Source: Bin22 sp965207275
GTDB lineage: Bacteria > Chloroflexota > Dehalococcoidia > Lucifugimonadales > UBA3495
NCBI GenBank assembly: GCA_965207275.1
Contig: CBDBMH010000001.1
Location: 62,001-126,000 of the forward strand
Direction: 5' to 3'
DNA length: 64,000 nucleotides
The notes beneath the pieces were generated by a model. The model saw only the letters and a list, made by a program, of their open reading frames with translations. It ran no database searches and was not told the origin of the DNA. Positions 25,860 through 35,662 of the stretch are shown in pieces. A program made the translations under genes and the position numbers. Position 1 is the first letter of the stretch. Every line of letters begins with the position of its first letter.

Positions 25860-26828
25860 ATGAAGGCCAACGCCACGAGCACCGTCAACTACAGCATCGA
25901 ACCCAGCGTCCAGACCAACGGCAACCACAACGACCGCGCCAGCCGCGTCAACTACACCGACGAACCCACCGCCAGCGGCATCGGCACCGGCCGGGCCGAG
26001 TCTCACCTGTCCGTGGCCGCCAGGGATCGCGGCCTCAACCTCAACGAACTGGCAAACCTGATGGGCGTGGGCCCCTCCCACCTGTCCCAGGTCGCCCGGG
26101 GCAGGAAGACCCTGACACCCTACATGCGCGGCAAGATTGAGGCAGTCCTGGGCCACGTCCCTCCCCAGGGCGTCGTCCACCGCCAGGGCGGCGTGGTCAA
26201 GGGCGGAGAGAGCACCTACCTCCGGGAAAGGGCCCGGGAGCAGGGTATGACCCTGCGGCAGGTGGCGGACCGGGCCGGACTTACCTATGGGTATGTTACC
26301 CAGGTCAGCCGGGGCCAGCGCAATCTAAGCCCGTCCGCCCAAGCCCGGATGGAGTCCGTCCTGGAGGCTCCGGTGAAGGTGGAGACCGCCCAGCCTGCCG
26401 AGGTGGACACGCAGGCCCTGTGGGAGCGCATGGACGCCCACGGCTGGTCCCAGAACGAGACGGCGCGGCGGGCGGGCATCAGCACCGGGATGCTCTCCCA
26501 GGTAATGAACGGCCATCGCAAGCCCTCTGGAGACGTGCTGAGGCGGCTGCACGAAGTCCTGTTCGCGCCGTCTCCGGCGGAACTGGTGGCCCCGGTGGAG
26601 TTGAAGGTCATGGCCTGGAAGAAGGGCGGACGCAACGGCGTGGTGATCAAGGGCGCTGGCGGGCCGGGCAGTGGCGCTATCCGAACCGGCGGTCGGGTTC
26701 CCTGGGGCGCCGAGGTGCAGTTCGCCTACACGACCGGCTATGACTGCCACGGGCGGGTGTCCGTCAACCACCTGGTGGACGAACGGGGTTGCTCCGCCAT
26801 GCTGAAGAAGGCGGAGACGACCAAGTGA
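25860..26828 (+). CDS. Triple-XRE helix-turn-helix protein, module B copy (322 aa)
   Basis: Second copy of the triple-HTH protein, about 90% identical by eye to the one at 106-1077. The HTH units contain 'ELANLMGVGPSHLSQVARG', 'QVADRAGLTYGYVTQVSRG' and 'ETARRAGISTGMLSQVMNG'. Substitutions are conservative and spread along the chain. The two copies end at the same residue region and the surrounding homology stops within a few bases of the stop codon, marking one edge of the duplicated module. Same leader hairpins and ribosome-binding site as copy A. Confidence 0.8.
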   Translation: MKANATSTVNYSIEPSVQTNGNHNDRASRVNYTDEPTASGIGTGRAESHLSVAARDRGLNLNELANLMGVGPSHLSQVARGRKTLTPYMRGKIEAVLGHVPPQGVVHRQGGVVKGGESTYLRERAREQGMTLRQVADRAGLTYGYVTQVSRGQRNLSPSAQARMESVLEAPVKVETAQPAEVDTQALWERMDAHGWSQNETARRAGISTGMLSQVMNGHRKPSGDVLRRLHEVLFAPSPAELVAPVELKVMAWKKGGRNGVVIKGAGGPGSGAIRTGGRVPWGAEVQFAYTTGYDCHGRVSVNHLVDERGCSAMLKKAETTK

Positions 26829-26871
26829 GGACCTGGCCTGGTCTCCGGTGAACGTCGTGAGGAATAACCGG

Positions 26872-27195
26872 CTAGAACAAGGATCTGACCGATGCCAGAA
26901 TCTCCACGGTTTTGGAATCGGTCAGCCGGGCGATGGTCCGCCTGAATACCTCCTCGTTCAAAGTCATCACGCGGTCGGGGCGAACCCAGCTGGAACGCAG
27001 CAGGCGGCCAGAGGCTAAATCGCCGTCGGCAATCGGCAGTTGCAGGACATCGGCGCGGGGCTGGCTGGTGACCTCGCAAACCATCCAGTCCTGTTCGCTG
27101 GGATACGTCACGTCCGCCACCACCAACACGGGCCTGATTTTGGCATCCTGCAAGTTGGTGAACGGAAAGAGCGCCAGCGCAATATCGCCCACCAT
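26872..27195 (-). CDS. PemK/MazF-like endoribonuclease toxin (107 aa)
   Basis: Small beta-barrel toxin fold: 'GDIALALFPFTNLQDAKIRPVLVVADV' is the conserved N-terminal strand pair with the family's 'K.RPVLVV' motif, and 'CEVTSQPRAD' and 'SWVRPDRVMTLNEEVFRRTIARL' match later strands and helix. Members cut mRNA at short sequences. No antitoxin gene is next to it; instead it begins 3 bases after the stop codon of a restriction-modification gene, so the two are probably cotranscribed. It may be an addiction device for the RM gene, or part of a defence locus. Confidence 0.8.
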   Translation of the reverse strand: MVGDIALALFPFTNLQDAKIRPVLVVADVTYPSEQDWMVCEVTSQPRADVLQLPIADGDLASGRLLRSSWVRPDRVMTLNEEVFRRTIARLTDSKTVEILASVRSLF

Positions 27196-27198
27196 CGG

Positions 27199-30100
27199 CT
27201 AATTGTCGCCTTCCCGTATGTCCGGCAAGGATGCCAACCACCCCTGGTACTCAGAATCGTCATCGGATGCGTCATAGCGGCTGAACATGGAGGCCAGGGC
27301 CATGTTCGTCCACTCCCGCTTGTCCCGGTCTCCTGACACCACCAGGTACTCTCCGTCCCAGTACGCCATCCGCCCCACGATCTCCACCGTCTTGACGCTG
27401 ACGGCGCACACCCGCCCCAGCAGGTCTATCACCCGTTCCTTGTGGTCGGCGAAACGGTAGGTGTTGAACCGCTGGGCGATGGTGGGGTCCCGGGGCTTGC
27501 GTTCCCTGTACTGGTCCAGAACCCATTCCAGGGCCGAGCGGCTGCCCAGTTGATACTCCCACGCCTCCGGCGGAACTCCCCGCAGCGTGGTTCTGTCGTC
27601 CAGCACGATGGCGCCCTGCTCTCTATCGGCCCGCAGGATAACCCGCCTGGATTCTCCTTCCAGGTCAACCCGTTCCAGGGGATAGGGTTCCGCCTGCTCG
27701 AACCCGACGTGCAGGTCAAGCAACTCCCGTCCCATGTCTCGCCACAGGTGAAAATCGTGGTAGAAGGGCAGGCGGGGAAACTCCCGCAGCAGGTCCACCC
27801 GGTAGTCGTGGCGGTACACCGGGTCGTGGAGCACGGCGTAGGTGTAGGCGAAGATGTCCTCGGCGGTGATGCCTTCGGGCCCAGCCAGTTCATCGAAAGC
27901 CTCGCCCCATTCCTGCCGGTAGTGGTCGTTGAACTGCCGGATGCCCCACTCGGTGATGTTGCTCACCCGCTCCCCGTCGTCGGTGTAGCGGTAGAGGGGC
28001 AGGCATTGGGTGTCGCCGGTGAAGTGGAAATCGGCGGGCTTGTCCGTAGCCAGGACATAGAAGGCTTTGCCGTTCACGCAGAAGTTGATCATCTTGTTGG
28101 ACTTCTGCAATTCTGGCCCAAACATTTCGTAGTGGTTCAAGGTGAGCACGTCGTTCATGGTGTAGTCGGCGAAGTGCTGCTTGATAACGAACGGGCGATA
28201 CAGCGATTGGATGCGATTGGCCTCGCTGTAAACTATCCGTCGCCCACGCTGAAATTCGTTGCGCAGGTCACGACTCCATTTGATGACCGGATCATACGAA
28301 TTGTCGGCAGCGTCTAATGATTCGTTGTAGGTGTCCGCGAAGAAAAGAGCTTTGTTGCGCAGGTTGGGTGTCTCAAAGTCATACACCCAATCATCGCGGT
28401 TTGACTTTACGGCGTTGGTGAACAGGCCGAACACCGCCTGCTCGTCGGCGACCGTTTTGGCAAACTTGGTCGCCCGGTTTGCCAGGGGTAGCAGTTTCTC
28501 AAAGTCGCTGTTGGACTGGTTGAGCCAGTCGTTGCGCTTGTCCGGCGTGATGGTCTCAAACTCAATGCCGTCCAAGCCGGCGCTCCCCAGATAGGCGAGT
28601 TTGTCCTTAGCCAGTTCCGCGTCTTCCCGCCGGGCGTAGTGAATGCCGCACTGTCCCAACTTGGCTTTCTCCCTCACAAAGAAGCCGATGGCAACGCCAG
28701 TCTGGATACCGAAAACGTTGTGGCTGGTGCCTGAGATTTTCGGGTTGCGCCGCACGTCTGAGCCGAGGTCAAGCACGTAGATGTCCGTGAACTCTTCCCC
28801 TGCCAGCTTGCGGAACCCGTCGTCCTGCCGGGTGTCCAGATAAGCGCGGTTGGTGATGAACCCGATGATCCCGTCATCGTCCAGACGGTCGCTGGCCCAG
28901 CGGATGAAACGCTTGTACATGTCGTACTGGTGCGTCCTCTGAGCGTTGCCGGACGCGATGTAGGTTTCCCGGATGCGGCGGTCAATGTCAGGGTACTGAC
29001 GATTCGCTCCTCCGTCTCCCCACAGGGTTGCGCTGTCATTGTAGGGCGGGTTGCCGATGATCACGCTGATGGGCTTCTCGTTCTGCTCCTGCACCCGTAT
29101 CCAGTTCTCTTCCGACAGCGCCCCAAGGTTGAAGGCTCCCTGCCGAGTTACCGCTCCACCCGTTGCGCCTCGCTGCTGCCAGTCCATGTTGTCCAGGGTG
29201 TCCACGAAGCACAGGTTTGGAAACTCCAGGTACTTGCCCGTCCGCTCCCGGTAGGTGTACTCAATGTTCAGGTTGGCGATGTAGTAGGGCAGGATCGCCA
29301 CCTCATTGGCGTTAATCTCGTGGCGGTACTTGCGCTCCAGCCGGTCCAGGGGCAGGTGGTTGATCAGGTTGGTGATGAAGGTGCCCGTCCCCGTGGCCGG
29401 GTCCAAAATCTGCACGTTGTCGTCGGCCAGGGTCTTGCCGAAGTGCTTCCGCAACAGCCAGTCCGCACCCCGGATGATGAAGTCCACCACCTCGTTGGGG
29501 GTATAGACCACGCCGAGGCGGTCGGCGGCGGCGGGATTGTAGGCCTTGTAAAAATCCTCGTAGACGGCCTTGAGGAACTGCTGCTTTTCGGAGTAGTCGG
29601 CGATCTCGTCGGCGGCCCGTCCGATGGCCCCGTAGTAGGCCCGCAGCCGGTCGATGGCCTCCCGCCGCACGTTGCCGGTGAAGAAGGTGCTTTCCAGGTC
29701 GTCCAACTGGCCGGCCACGTTGTTTTCCCGGTGGAACTGGTCCTCGTCAAAGACCCGGTGGAAGATGTCCTTGGTGAGGATGTGTTGCAGCAGCATCTCC
29801 CGCACGTCGGCCTCCGCCACGTCTGGGCCGATGCTCCGGCGGCACAGGGCCAGGAACTCCGCTGCCCTGGCCCGGTAGTCGGCGTTGCCCTCCTCGGCTG
29901 CCGCCACCGACTGTCGCAGGTTTTCCAGCACCGCCGGCAGGTCGGCCTTGAACTGCGTTTGGGCTTGGCGGAACTCCTCGATGCTGGGCAGTTCGTAGTC
30001 CAGGAAGCGTCGTATCAGCCGGTGCAGTTCGCCGGGGCGGGACATATCCACCCGCAGGGCCACGTCGCCGTTCTGCACCAGCACCGCCGTCTCCGAGTCC

Positions 30101-30417
30101 TCGAAGACTATGTTGTCCCTGGGATAGCCCCGGTTGAACTTGGCCTGAATCTCCGCGTCCAGGTCGTCGTGGCTGTCCTTGGCCTCCCAGTAGCCCCGGG
30201 CCATGCGCAGGGTGTCCTTCACCGTGCCGTCGGGGATCACGTTGCCGGCCGTCTTCAGCTCGGGTATGAGCACCAGCCTTTCCCGGTGCTCGCGGCAGTA
30301 GGCATCCAGGCAGTTCTGGAAGGCCGGGCGGATGTTCAGCTCGTGGTCCGAGCCGCCGAACTCCACCAGTTCCTGGCGCCTGGCGTAGTAGTCCGATATG
30401 TGGGGGTATGAAGGCAT
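27199..30417 (-). CDS. Single-chain restriction-modification enzyme (type ISP/IIG-like, 1072 aa)
   Basis: Combines nuclease and N6-adenine methyltransferase in one protein. The N-terminal PD-(D/E)xK region includes 'WEAKD' (77-81). The methyltransferase has motif I 'DPATGTGTF' (339-347) and motif IV 'NPPY' (456-459). The C-terminal ~500 residues resemble the target-recognition part of type ISP enzymes ('DIYVLDLGSDVRRNPKISGTSHNVFGIQ'). The helicase domain of full type ISP enzymes is absent, so the chain is shorter than LlaBIII-like proteins. It would methylate self DNA and cut unmodified DNA. Recognition sequence unknown. Confidence 0.88.
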   Translation of the reverse strand: MPSYPHISDYYARRQELVEFGGSDHELNIRPAFQNCLDAYCREHRERLVLIPELKTAGNVIPDGTVKDTLRMARGYWEAKDSHDDLDAEIQAKFNRGYPRDNIVFEDSETAVLVQNGDVALRVDMSRPGELHRLIRRFLDYELPSIEEFRQAQTQFKADLPAVLENLRQSVAAAEEGNADYRARAAEFLALCRRSIGPDVAEADVREMLLQHILTKDIFHRVFDEDQFHRENNVAGQLDDLESTFFTGNVRREAIDRLRAYYGAIGRAADEIADYSEKQQFLKAVYEDFYKAYNPAAADRLGVVYTPNEVVDFIIRGADWLLRKHFGKTLADDNVQILDPATGTGTFITNLINHLPLDRLERKYRHEINANEVAILPYYIANLNIEYTYRERTGKYLEFPNLCFVDTLDNMDWQQRGATGGAVTRQGAFNLGALSEENWIRVQEQNEKPISVIIGNPPYNDSATLWGDGGANRQYPDIDRRIRETYIASGNAQRTHQYDMYKRFIRWASDRLDDDGIIGFITNRAYLDTRQDDGFRKLAGEEFTDIYVLDLGSDVRRNPKISGTSHNVFGIQTGVAIGFFVREKAKLGQCGIHYARREDAELAKDKLAYLGSAGLDGIEFETITPDKRNDWLNQSNSDFEKLLPLANRATKFAKTVADEQAVFGLFTNAVKSNRDDWVYDFETPNLRNKALFFADTYNESLDAADNSYDPVIKWSRDLRNEFQRGRRIVYSEANRIQSLYRPFVIKQHFADYTMNDVLTLNHYEMFGPELQKSNKMINFCVNGKAFYVLATDKPADFHFTGDTQCLPLYRYTDDGERVSNITEWGIRQFNDHYRQEWGEAFDELAGPEGITAEDIFAYTYAVLHDPVYRHDYRVDLLREFPRLPFYHDFHLWRDMGRELLDLHVGFEQAEPYPLERVDLEGESRRVILRADREQGAIVLDDRTTLRGVPPEAWEYQLGSRSALEWVLDQYRERKPRDPTIAQRFNTYRFADHKERVIDLLGRVCAVSVKTVEIVGRMAYWDGEYLVVSGDRDKREWTNMALASMFSRYDASDDDSEYQGWLASLPDIREGDN

Positions 30418-30614
30418 ATTACGGATACCTTACCCAAGCGCGGCTGCCGGCGCAACCGCGGGCAACCGGCCTGGAACTGCGGACCTGCGGCGGGAACACC
30501 GACGCACAGGCCGCCTTGAACCGCCCCCACCGCAACGGCGAAGGGCCCTGGCCATACCGGCCAGGACCCCTCCTAAGTCCAACCCCTTGGCCCCGGCGGT
30601 GCCTCCGCTCGGCG

Positions 30615-33600
30615 CTAGTCCTTGATGATGATGGTGAGTTCGGTGGGCTCCCCGACGGTGTAGCCCGGGCCGTTCAGCACCCGGAAGATAGCCGTCTCGC
30701 GGCCTTCCGCCCTGTCGTCGCGTATCGGGTTGAATATGAACCTGGCCCAACGCACGCCCGTGTCCCGGTCGAAGTCTTGGGGGGACTCAAGGGACCGTAC
30801 CGTGAAGACGTCGCCCGCCTTCTCGATGGTCTGTCCCTGGATGCGTTCCACTGTGAAGTCCTCGTGCAGGGTCGCCGTTCCGCCGACGTACTGGAAGATC
30901 ACGTCCCCCGTGAAGTTCCCGGTCACGTGCCACGTCGGGCGCGCCGCCCCGCCATCTTCCCACCATTCAAGCTGTGTGGCGCCCGTCCCATGGAAATTGG
31001 GATTGTTGAGAGAGGCCACCGGGGTGTTCTCATCGTGGTCGTCGTCCACGATGGTCAGCGTGTACTCATCGGCCGAACCCACCGAGTACCCCCGGCCCGG
31101 ATCCAGCGTCAGCACCACAATCTCGTCGGCCTCGTTGTCGCCGTCGCCGACAATGGTCACCGGGATGTCAGTGCTACTATCCCCGGCCTGCACCCTCGCC
31201 GTCATCGTGGCGGGGACGCCGTAGTCGTCGGAGCTGGTGGCGCCGATGTTGGGCGGGCTGCTGACGCTGAAGGTCAGGAGCGTTCCGCCGGCCGGCGCCG
31301 GACGGTCCAGCTTCACCTCCACGTTGTGCGGGATGACGCTGCCGCTGTCGCCCTCGGCCACCTCGCCCGAGGCGGCGGTGAAGGTAGCCACCGGCGCGTC
31401 GTCGTCCTTGATGGTCAGCTCGTATCTAACCGGCAGGGCCAGGTCGTACCCGTAGCCGCTGAGCAGCGTCAGCACCACCGTCTCGTCGCCCTCGGCGTCG
31501 CCGTCGTTGAGGATGTCTATCGGCACAGCGGCCCGTCCCTGTCCCCGCCCGACCATCGCCGTGCAGGGGTCGCTGCCGCAGTCGCTGGTGGTGAAGGTGA
31601 AGTCGTCGCCCTCCGTGGCCGTGCCGTCAACGGTGTATCTGACGGTGATATCCGCGTGGGGCCCCGGCTCCAGCAGGATGGTCGCCCGATGGGCGCCGCC
31701 TCGCTCGCTTACGCTGGCCGAAGCCGCCGCGAAGGCCACCAGCGGCGGGTCGTCGTCCGCGATGGTCAGCGTGTGCTCGCTGGGGTCGCCCACAGCATAG
31801 CCCGAGCCGGCCCGCAGCGTCAGCACCACCGTCTCGTCCGGTTCGTTGTCCCCGTCGTCGGTGATGTCCACCGGGATGGCAACGCTGGTGGCCGTTGCCG
31901 TCACCAGCGCCGTGTCGGCAACGCGGTAGTCCCGGTTGCGCGTGGCGTCGCCGCCTACGCCGTAGCGCAGGGTGAAGTCGCTAGGCGCCGGCTGGTCCAG
32001 CCTGACCGTCACGTCATACATGTCGCCCCCCTCGCCGGCGTTGGATGCGGCGGCGGCGAAGCTGACCCGGGGCAGGTCGTTGTCCCGAATGGTCAGCGCG
32101 TGCGTCCGCTGCGTCCCGAGGTTGTAGTCCGAACTGGGCAGCAGCGTCAGCTCCAACCTCTCGTCGCCCTCGGTCAGAGAGTCGTCGGTGATGTTCACCG
32201 GGATGGTTACGCTGGAGTCCCCGGCGCTCGCCGACACCGACGCGGTCGGGCCGGTTACGCCGGCGATGCTGTAGTCCACGTCGCGGGTGGCAGGGCCGCC
32301 CATTTGGTAGTTGATGGACACGTTGCCGGCGGGCGACGGGTCCAGGTTGATGACCACGTCGTACGTGCCGCCATCCTCGTCAACCCCGCTCTCGGCCCGG
32401 GCGAACTCCGCCCGGGGGCCGTCGTCGTCAACGATGGTCAGCGAGTAGACCTGGAGACTTCCCAGGGCGTAGCCGTCGCCCTGGGACAGCCAGAGGATCA
32501 GCGACTCATCCGGCTCGCTGTGCCCGTTGTCCGTCGGCTGCACCGGGATGACCACGCTGGTCTGCCCGGCCCGGGCCATAACCGTCCCGGAGCCGTTGCT
32601 CGAGCCGCTGATGGTGTAGTCTCCGTTGACTCCGGCCCCGGCCACGGCGTCGCCCTCCGTGGTGTAGCCGATGGGGAAGTCCTCGTGGGGCGCCGGCTCC
32701 ACCTGGATAACCACGTTATGCGGGCCGGCATTCTCCTTCACCACCCCCGCGGCCGGCTCGGCGAAGGACACCGTGGGATCGTCGTCGTCCGCCACCGCGA
32801 CGCTGGCCGACCGCGCCGACGACAGCGCGTAGCCAGAGCCGCTCAGCAGGGTGAGGACCACCGCGCCGTCGGCCTCGCCGGTCTCGTCCGCCTCGGTGGG
32901 GACGGTGATGTCCGCACGGCCCCGGCTGTCAATGATTACCGAATCCTGGCCCAGGTCCAACCCGGCCACGAAGTTGCCCCGCTGGGACACCGTGTACTGC
33001 ACCTGGAGCGTGTCGCCGGCGACCGGGGCCGGGGAGGCGCTGATGGTGAATTGAGCGTCGCCGCCCTCCACAACTCCGGCGCCGCCCTGCACCGTCAATT
33101 GGGTCAGATCCGAGATTCCGGCAGCCGTCAGCGCCGGCTCAGACCAGTACCCGGGAACCTTCTGCGTGTTCACCGCCCGCACGTAGTAGCAGGTGAGCTC
33201 GTTCGGGTTGACGGAGTAGTCCAGGTGCACCCTTCCCGTAACCTCCTCTCCGGCCTGGTCCGCCCGGGGCTTCCGGCACGTTTCCTCTCCCCGGTCCGCC
33301 CACAGCTCGTATCCGGATACCGGCCAGCCGTTCACCGATTCCACCGGGCCCCAGGTGACGACGGCGATGGGCGGGTCGGCATAGGTCAGCACGCTCAGGG
33401 AACGGGGCGTTCCCGGCGCTCCCCCACCGGTTCCCGGCTGCGCCACGATGGTTGCCGTATTGTTCTCCTCGATGTAGTCGAAGTAGTGGGTGGAGTGCCA
33501 ACTAGCGCCGGTCTGCGCCAGGCAAGCCGCCTCCCGAGCGGTGTCGTCCGCTCCGGTAACCGGCACGTCATTGCCGTCGGCGTCAAGGCACCTCTCGTAG

Positions 33601-35573
33601 TCCTCGGTGTTTTCGATGGTGGCGGTGGCCGTGGCGTTCGCCGCGTTCTCGCCTTGCAGGATGAGGATCAGGTCTTCCCCACCCAGCCTTCTGCCGGCGG
33701 CCCGGTAATAGCCCTTATCCGGCAACCGGCCGATTTCCCACACGCCGTTGTCATACATTCCCGCGCTGGCGACATGGCTCGCCACCGTCACCCCCTCGGG
33801 CAGGGTCAAGTCGATGGTCACTTCGGCGTCCGGGGCGGGGTCCGGCCCGTTGTTGGACGCCAACACCGTGATCGCATACTGGTCTGCCGCCAGGTCAGGG
33901 ACGGCCCCGCCGTCGCCCACCTCAAACTCGGCCACGGGGCCGACGTGGAAGGTATAGGTTCCGGTGCCGGTGAGGCCGTCGGGGTAAGTGGTTGTATCGG
34001 TGTGGACGGCCGTGGCCTTGTATTCAACGACATAGGTGCCCAGCTCCTCAAACTCTGCGAAGATTGCACTGGGGTTGCGATTGATGTTGAGGGAAAGAGG
34101 TGGTCTCGTATATGTTGGATTGGGGTCAAAGAAAACAGATCCATTGTAATCGAAGCGTATCTTCATGCGGCCCGGGCCGCAGGGGGGGCTGGGGTCGCCC
34201 GGGTCGCACACTTGGTCCACGGCGTCGGCGTCGATTAAACCCCTGACGCTCATGGTGCGAACCACGTTGGTCCAGTTGGACAATTGGTCGTTGAACTCAC
34301 TCAGTGACAGGGTGATCTCCACTCCATTTGCTACGGCAGGCCCCCAGGTGTTCGCCGTCTGCCAGGAGACGCCGCCGCTACCATTGACACTATTGGAGTT
34401 GTTATCAACTACGCGCCCCCCAGGGTCGGGGACATGCACAACCACCTTGTCCGGCTGCATGACGGCCTCCGGGCTCAAGAGGCCGACGCTCGTACCGGCT
34501 GAGCCGCCAATTACGCCTACTTCCAGCGTGTCCGCACTGGTGCAGGGGTAGGCGCTGACGCCCACGCAGGGATAGAGGGTGAAGAGATCGGTCTCGCCGG
34601 TCCCAAACAGAACGGTCGGTTCCTCCCCGAAGCATGTCCGAACCAGGTTATCCGAAGGGTCATCGGCCGGACGTTCCACGGTCAATTCCGCAGTGACACA
34701 TTGTCCCAGCAGCGCCGCTCTGTCGGTCACGGGAACCGATAGCGAAATAACAGGGTCATCAACGTTGACGGTTTCTATTACCCAATCCCATTGTCTTTCC
34801 TGGCCGGGAACGGGGGTAAAGGTCCAGGCGTCTCTCCCTGCGCTCACGTCGGCCGTCGGGGCGCCCAGCCCCGGAGGAAGCCGAATCCTGAGTCTATAGC
34901 CATATGCCCGGCAGTGGGACGATCTCGGGCAGCTAGCCCGCAGCGTGAAATCAAGGACAACTGTATCGCCATCCTGGGGCAGCCGGTTACCTAGATTCAC
35001 TTCCGGGGAAACATTCCCCCCGACACTTGCCCTGCCCTTTCCGAAATCTGAGGTCGCCGAAAGCCAGTCCTCATCAGCGTTGTTGTACAGCAAGTTCTCC
35101 GGCTCCAAGGGGAAGGAGTTGCTGATAACCGCCCGCGCCCGCACGGCCAACGCAGTGGGGAAAGTGCCTACCGCCTCAACCCCCGGCGCCAGTTTAGGAG
35201 ACACGACTGCTGTTTTCGAACTGCCGCCCTCCAGCTTTCCCACGTTCCAGAGAAATGCAAGGGGTTCGTTCCCAACAACTTCAAAATCACGCCTTGCGGG
35301 CCTATCTAATACCTGCTCGGGCATTTCAATGCGCACCATCACACCATAGGCATCTTCACTCCCGTGGTTCGTTGCCTCAAAAAACCAATTCCCTATATTA
35401 TCGCTGATACCGCGATAGGTACTAGTGCGTACATCAATGGAGAGGTCGATAGACGTCTGCTGGGCCTGGGCCGGCGCCACGCCGCCACCGTCCGCCAGCA
35501 GGACGGCCAGGGCGAAAAGCAGAGTAAAGATGAGGGGCGTAAAACGTAGCAACGGTGCACCAAAAGTCAACAA
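30615..35573 (-). CDS. Large exported Calx-beta repeat protein (1652 aa)
   Basis: Begins with a signal peptide ('LLRFTPLIFTLLFALAVLLADGGGVAPAQA'). The N-terminal ~500 residues are beta-rich and unrecognised. A CARDB/DUF11-like domain follows (about 540-690), then a fibronectin-III-like segment (about 720-820, 'PGTPRSLSVLTYADPPIAVVTWGP'). About eight tandem Calx-beta repeats of 100-120 residues run to the C-terminus, each ending in a 'Y.LTI.DDD' or 'HTLTIADDD' motif and containing 'D..PDE.V.LTL..G.GY'. The acidic DDD loops suit calcium binding. There is no LPXTG or PEP-CTERM anchor. Probably a secreted adhesion or matrix protein. Confidence 0.85.
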   Translation of the reverse strand: MLTFGAPLLRFTPLIFTLLFALAVLLADGGGVAPAQAQQTSIDLSIDVRTSTYRGISDNIGNWFFEATNHGSEDAYGVMVRIEMPEQVLDRPARRDFEVVGNEPLAFLWNVGKLEGGSSKTAVVSPKLAPGVEAVGTFPTALAVRARAVISNSFPLEPENLLYNNADEDWLSATSDFGKGRASVGGNVSPEVNLGNRLPQDGDTVVLDFTLRASCPRSSHCRAYGYRLRIRLPPGLGAPTADVSAGRDAWTFTPVPGQERQWDWVIETVNVDDPVISLSVPVTDRAALLGQCVTAELTVERPADDPSDNLVRTCFGEEPTVLFGTGETDLFTLYPCVGVSAYPCTSADTLEVGVIGGSAGTSVGLLSPEAVMQPDKVVVHVPDPGGRVVDNNSNSVNGSGGVSWQTANTWGPAVANGVEITLSLSEFNDQLSNWTNVVRTMSVRGLIDADAVDQVCDPGDPSPPCGPGRMKIRFDYNGSVFFDPNPTYTRPPLSLNINRNPSAIFAEFEELGTYVVEYKATAVHTDTTTYPDGLTGTGTYTFHVGPVAEFEVGDGGAVPDLAADQYAITVLASNNGPDPAPDAEVTIDLTLPEGVTVASHVASAGMYDNGVWEIGRLPDKGYYRAAGRRLGGEDLILILQGENAANATATATIENTEDYERCLDADGNDVPVTGADDTAREAACLAQTGASWHSTHYFDYIEENNTATIVAQPGTGGGAPGTPRSLSVLTYADPPIAVVTWGPVESVNGWPVSGYELWADRGEETCRKPRADQAGEEVTGRVHLDYSVNPNELTCYYVRAVNTQKVPGYWSEPALTAAGISDLTQLTVQGGAGVVEGGDAQFTISASPAPVAGDTLQVQYTVSQRGNFVAGLDLGQDSVIIDSRGRADITVPTEADETGEADGAVVLTLLSGSGYALSSARSASVAVADDDDPTVSFAEPAAGVVKENAGPHNVVIQVEPAPHEDFPIGYTTEGDAVAGAGVNGDYTISGSSNGSGTVMARAGQTSVVIPVQPTDNGHSEPDESLILWLSQGDGYALGSLQVYSLTIVDDDGPRAEFARAESGVDEDGGTYDVVINLDPSPAGNVSINYQMGGPATRDVDYSIAGVTGPTASVSASAGDSSVTIPVNITDDSLTEGDERLELTLLPSSDYNLGTQRTHALTIRDNDLPRVSFAAAASNAGEGGDMYDVTVRLDQPAPSDFTLRYGVGGDATRNRDYRVADTALVTATATSVAIPVDITDDGDNEPDETVVLTLRAGSGYAVGDPSEHTLTIADDDPPLVAFAAASASVSERGGAHRATILLEPGPHADITVRYTVDGTATEGDDFTFTTSDCGSDPCTAMVGRGQGRAAVPIDILNDGDAEGDETVVLTLLSGYGYDLALPVRYELTIKDDDAPVATFTAASGEVAEGDSGSVIPHNVEVKLDRPAPAGGTLLTFSVSSPPNIGATSSDDYGVPATMTARVQAGDSSTDIPVTIVGDGDNEADEIVVLTLDPGRGYSVGSADEYTLTIVDDDHDENTPVASLNNPNFHGTGATQLEWWEDGGAARPTWHVTGNFTGDVIFQYVGGTATLHEDFTVERIQGQTIEKAGDVFTVRSLESPQDFDRDTGVRWARFIFNPIRDDRAEGRETAIFRVLNGPGYTVGEPTELTIIIKD

Positions 35574-35609
35574 ATTCAGGGACTGTCACCGGTCAGCTGT
35601 CAGGAATCG

Positions 35610-35643
35610 AGCCCAGGGGCGCAAAGCTTTGCGCCCCTGGGCT
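35610..35643. terminator. Perfect 34-base palindrome between the two surface protein genes
   Basis: AGCCCAGGGGCGCAAAG followed directly by its exact reverse complement, giving a 17-bp stem with no unpaired loop bases. No long T run follows on either strand, so it may be a Rho-independent-like barrier, an mRNA stabiliser or a protein site. Confidence 0.55.
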
Positions 35644-35662
35644 TTCAAGGCATTAGTAATGC

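Noticed and set aside
30408..34238. 1276-codon plus-strand frame opposite the Calx-beta gene
   Set aside because: The minus-strand frame gives a signal peptide and regular Calx-beta repeats; the plus frame is Arg/Val/Gly-rich shadow sequence produced by high GC.
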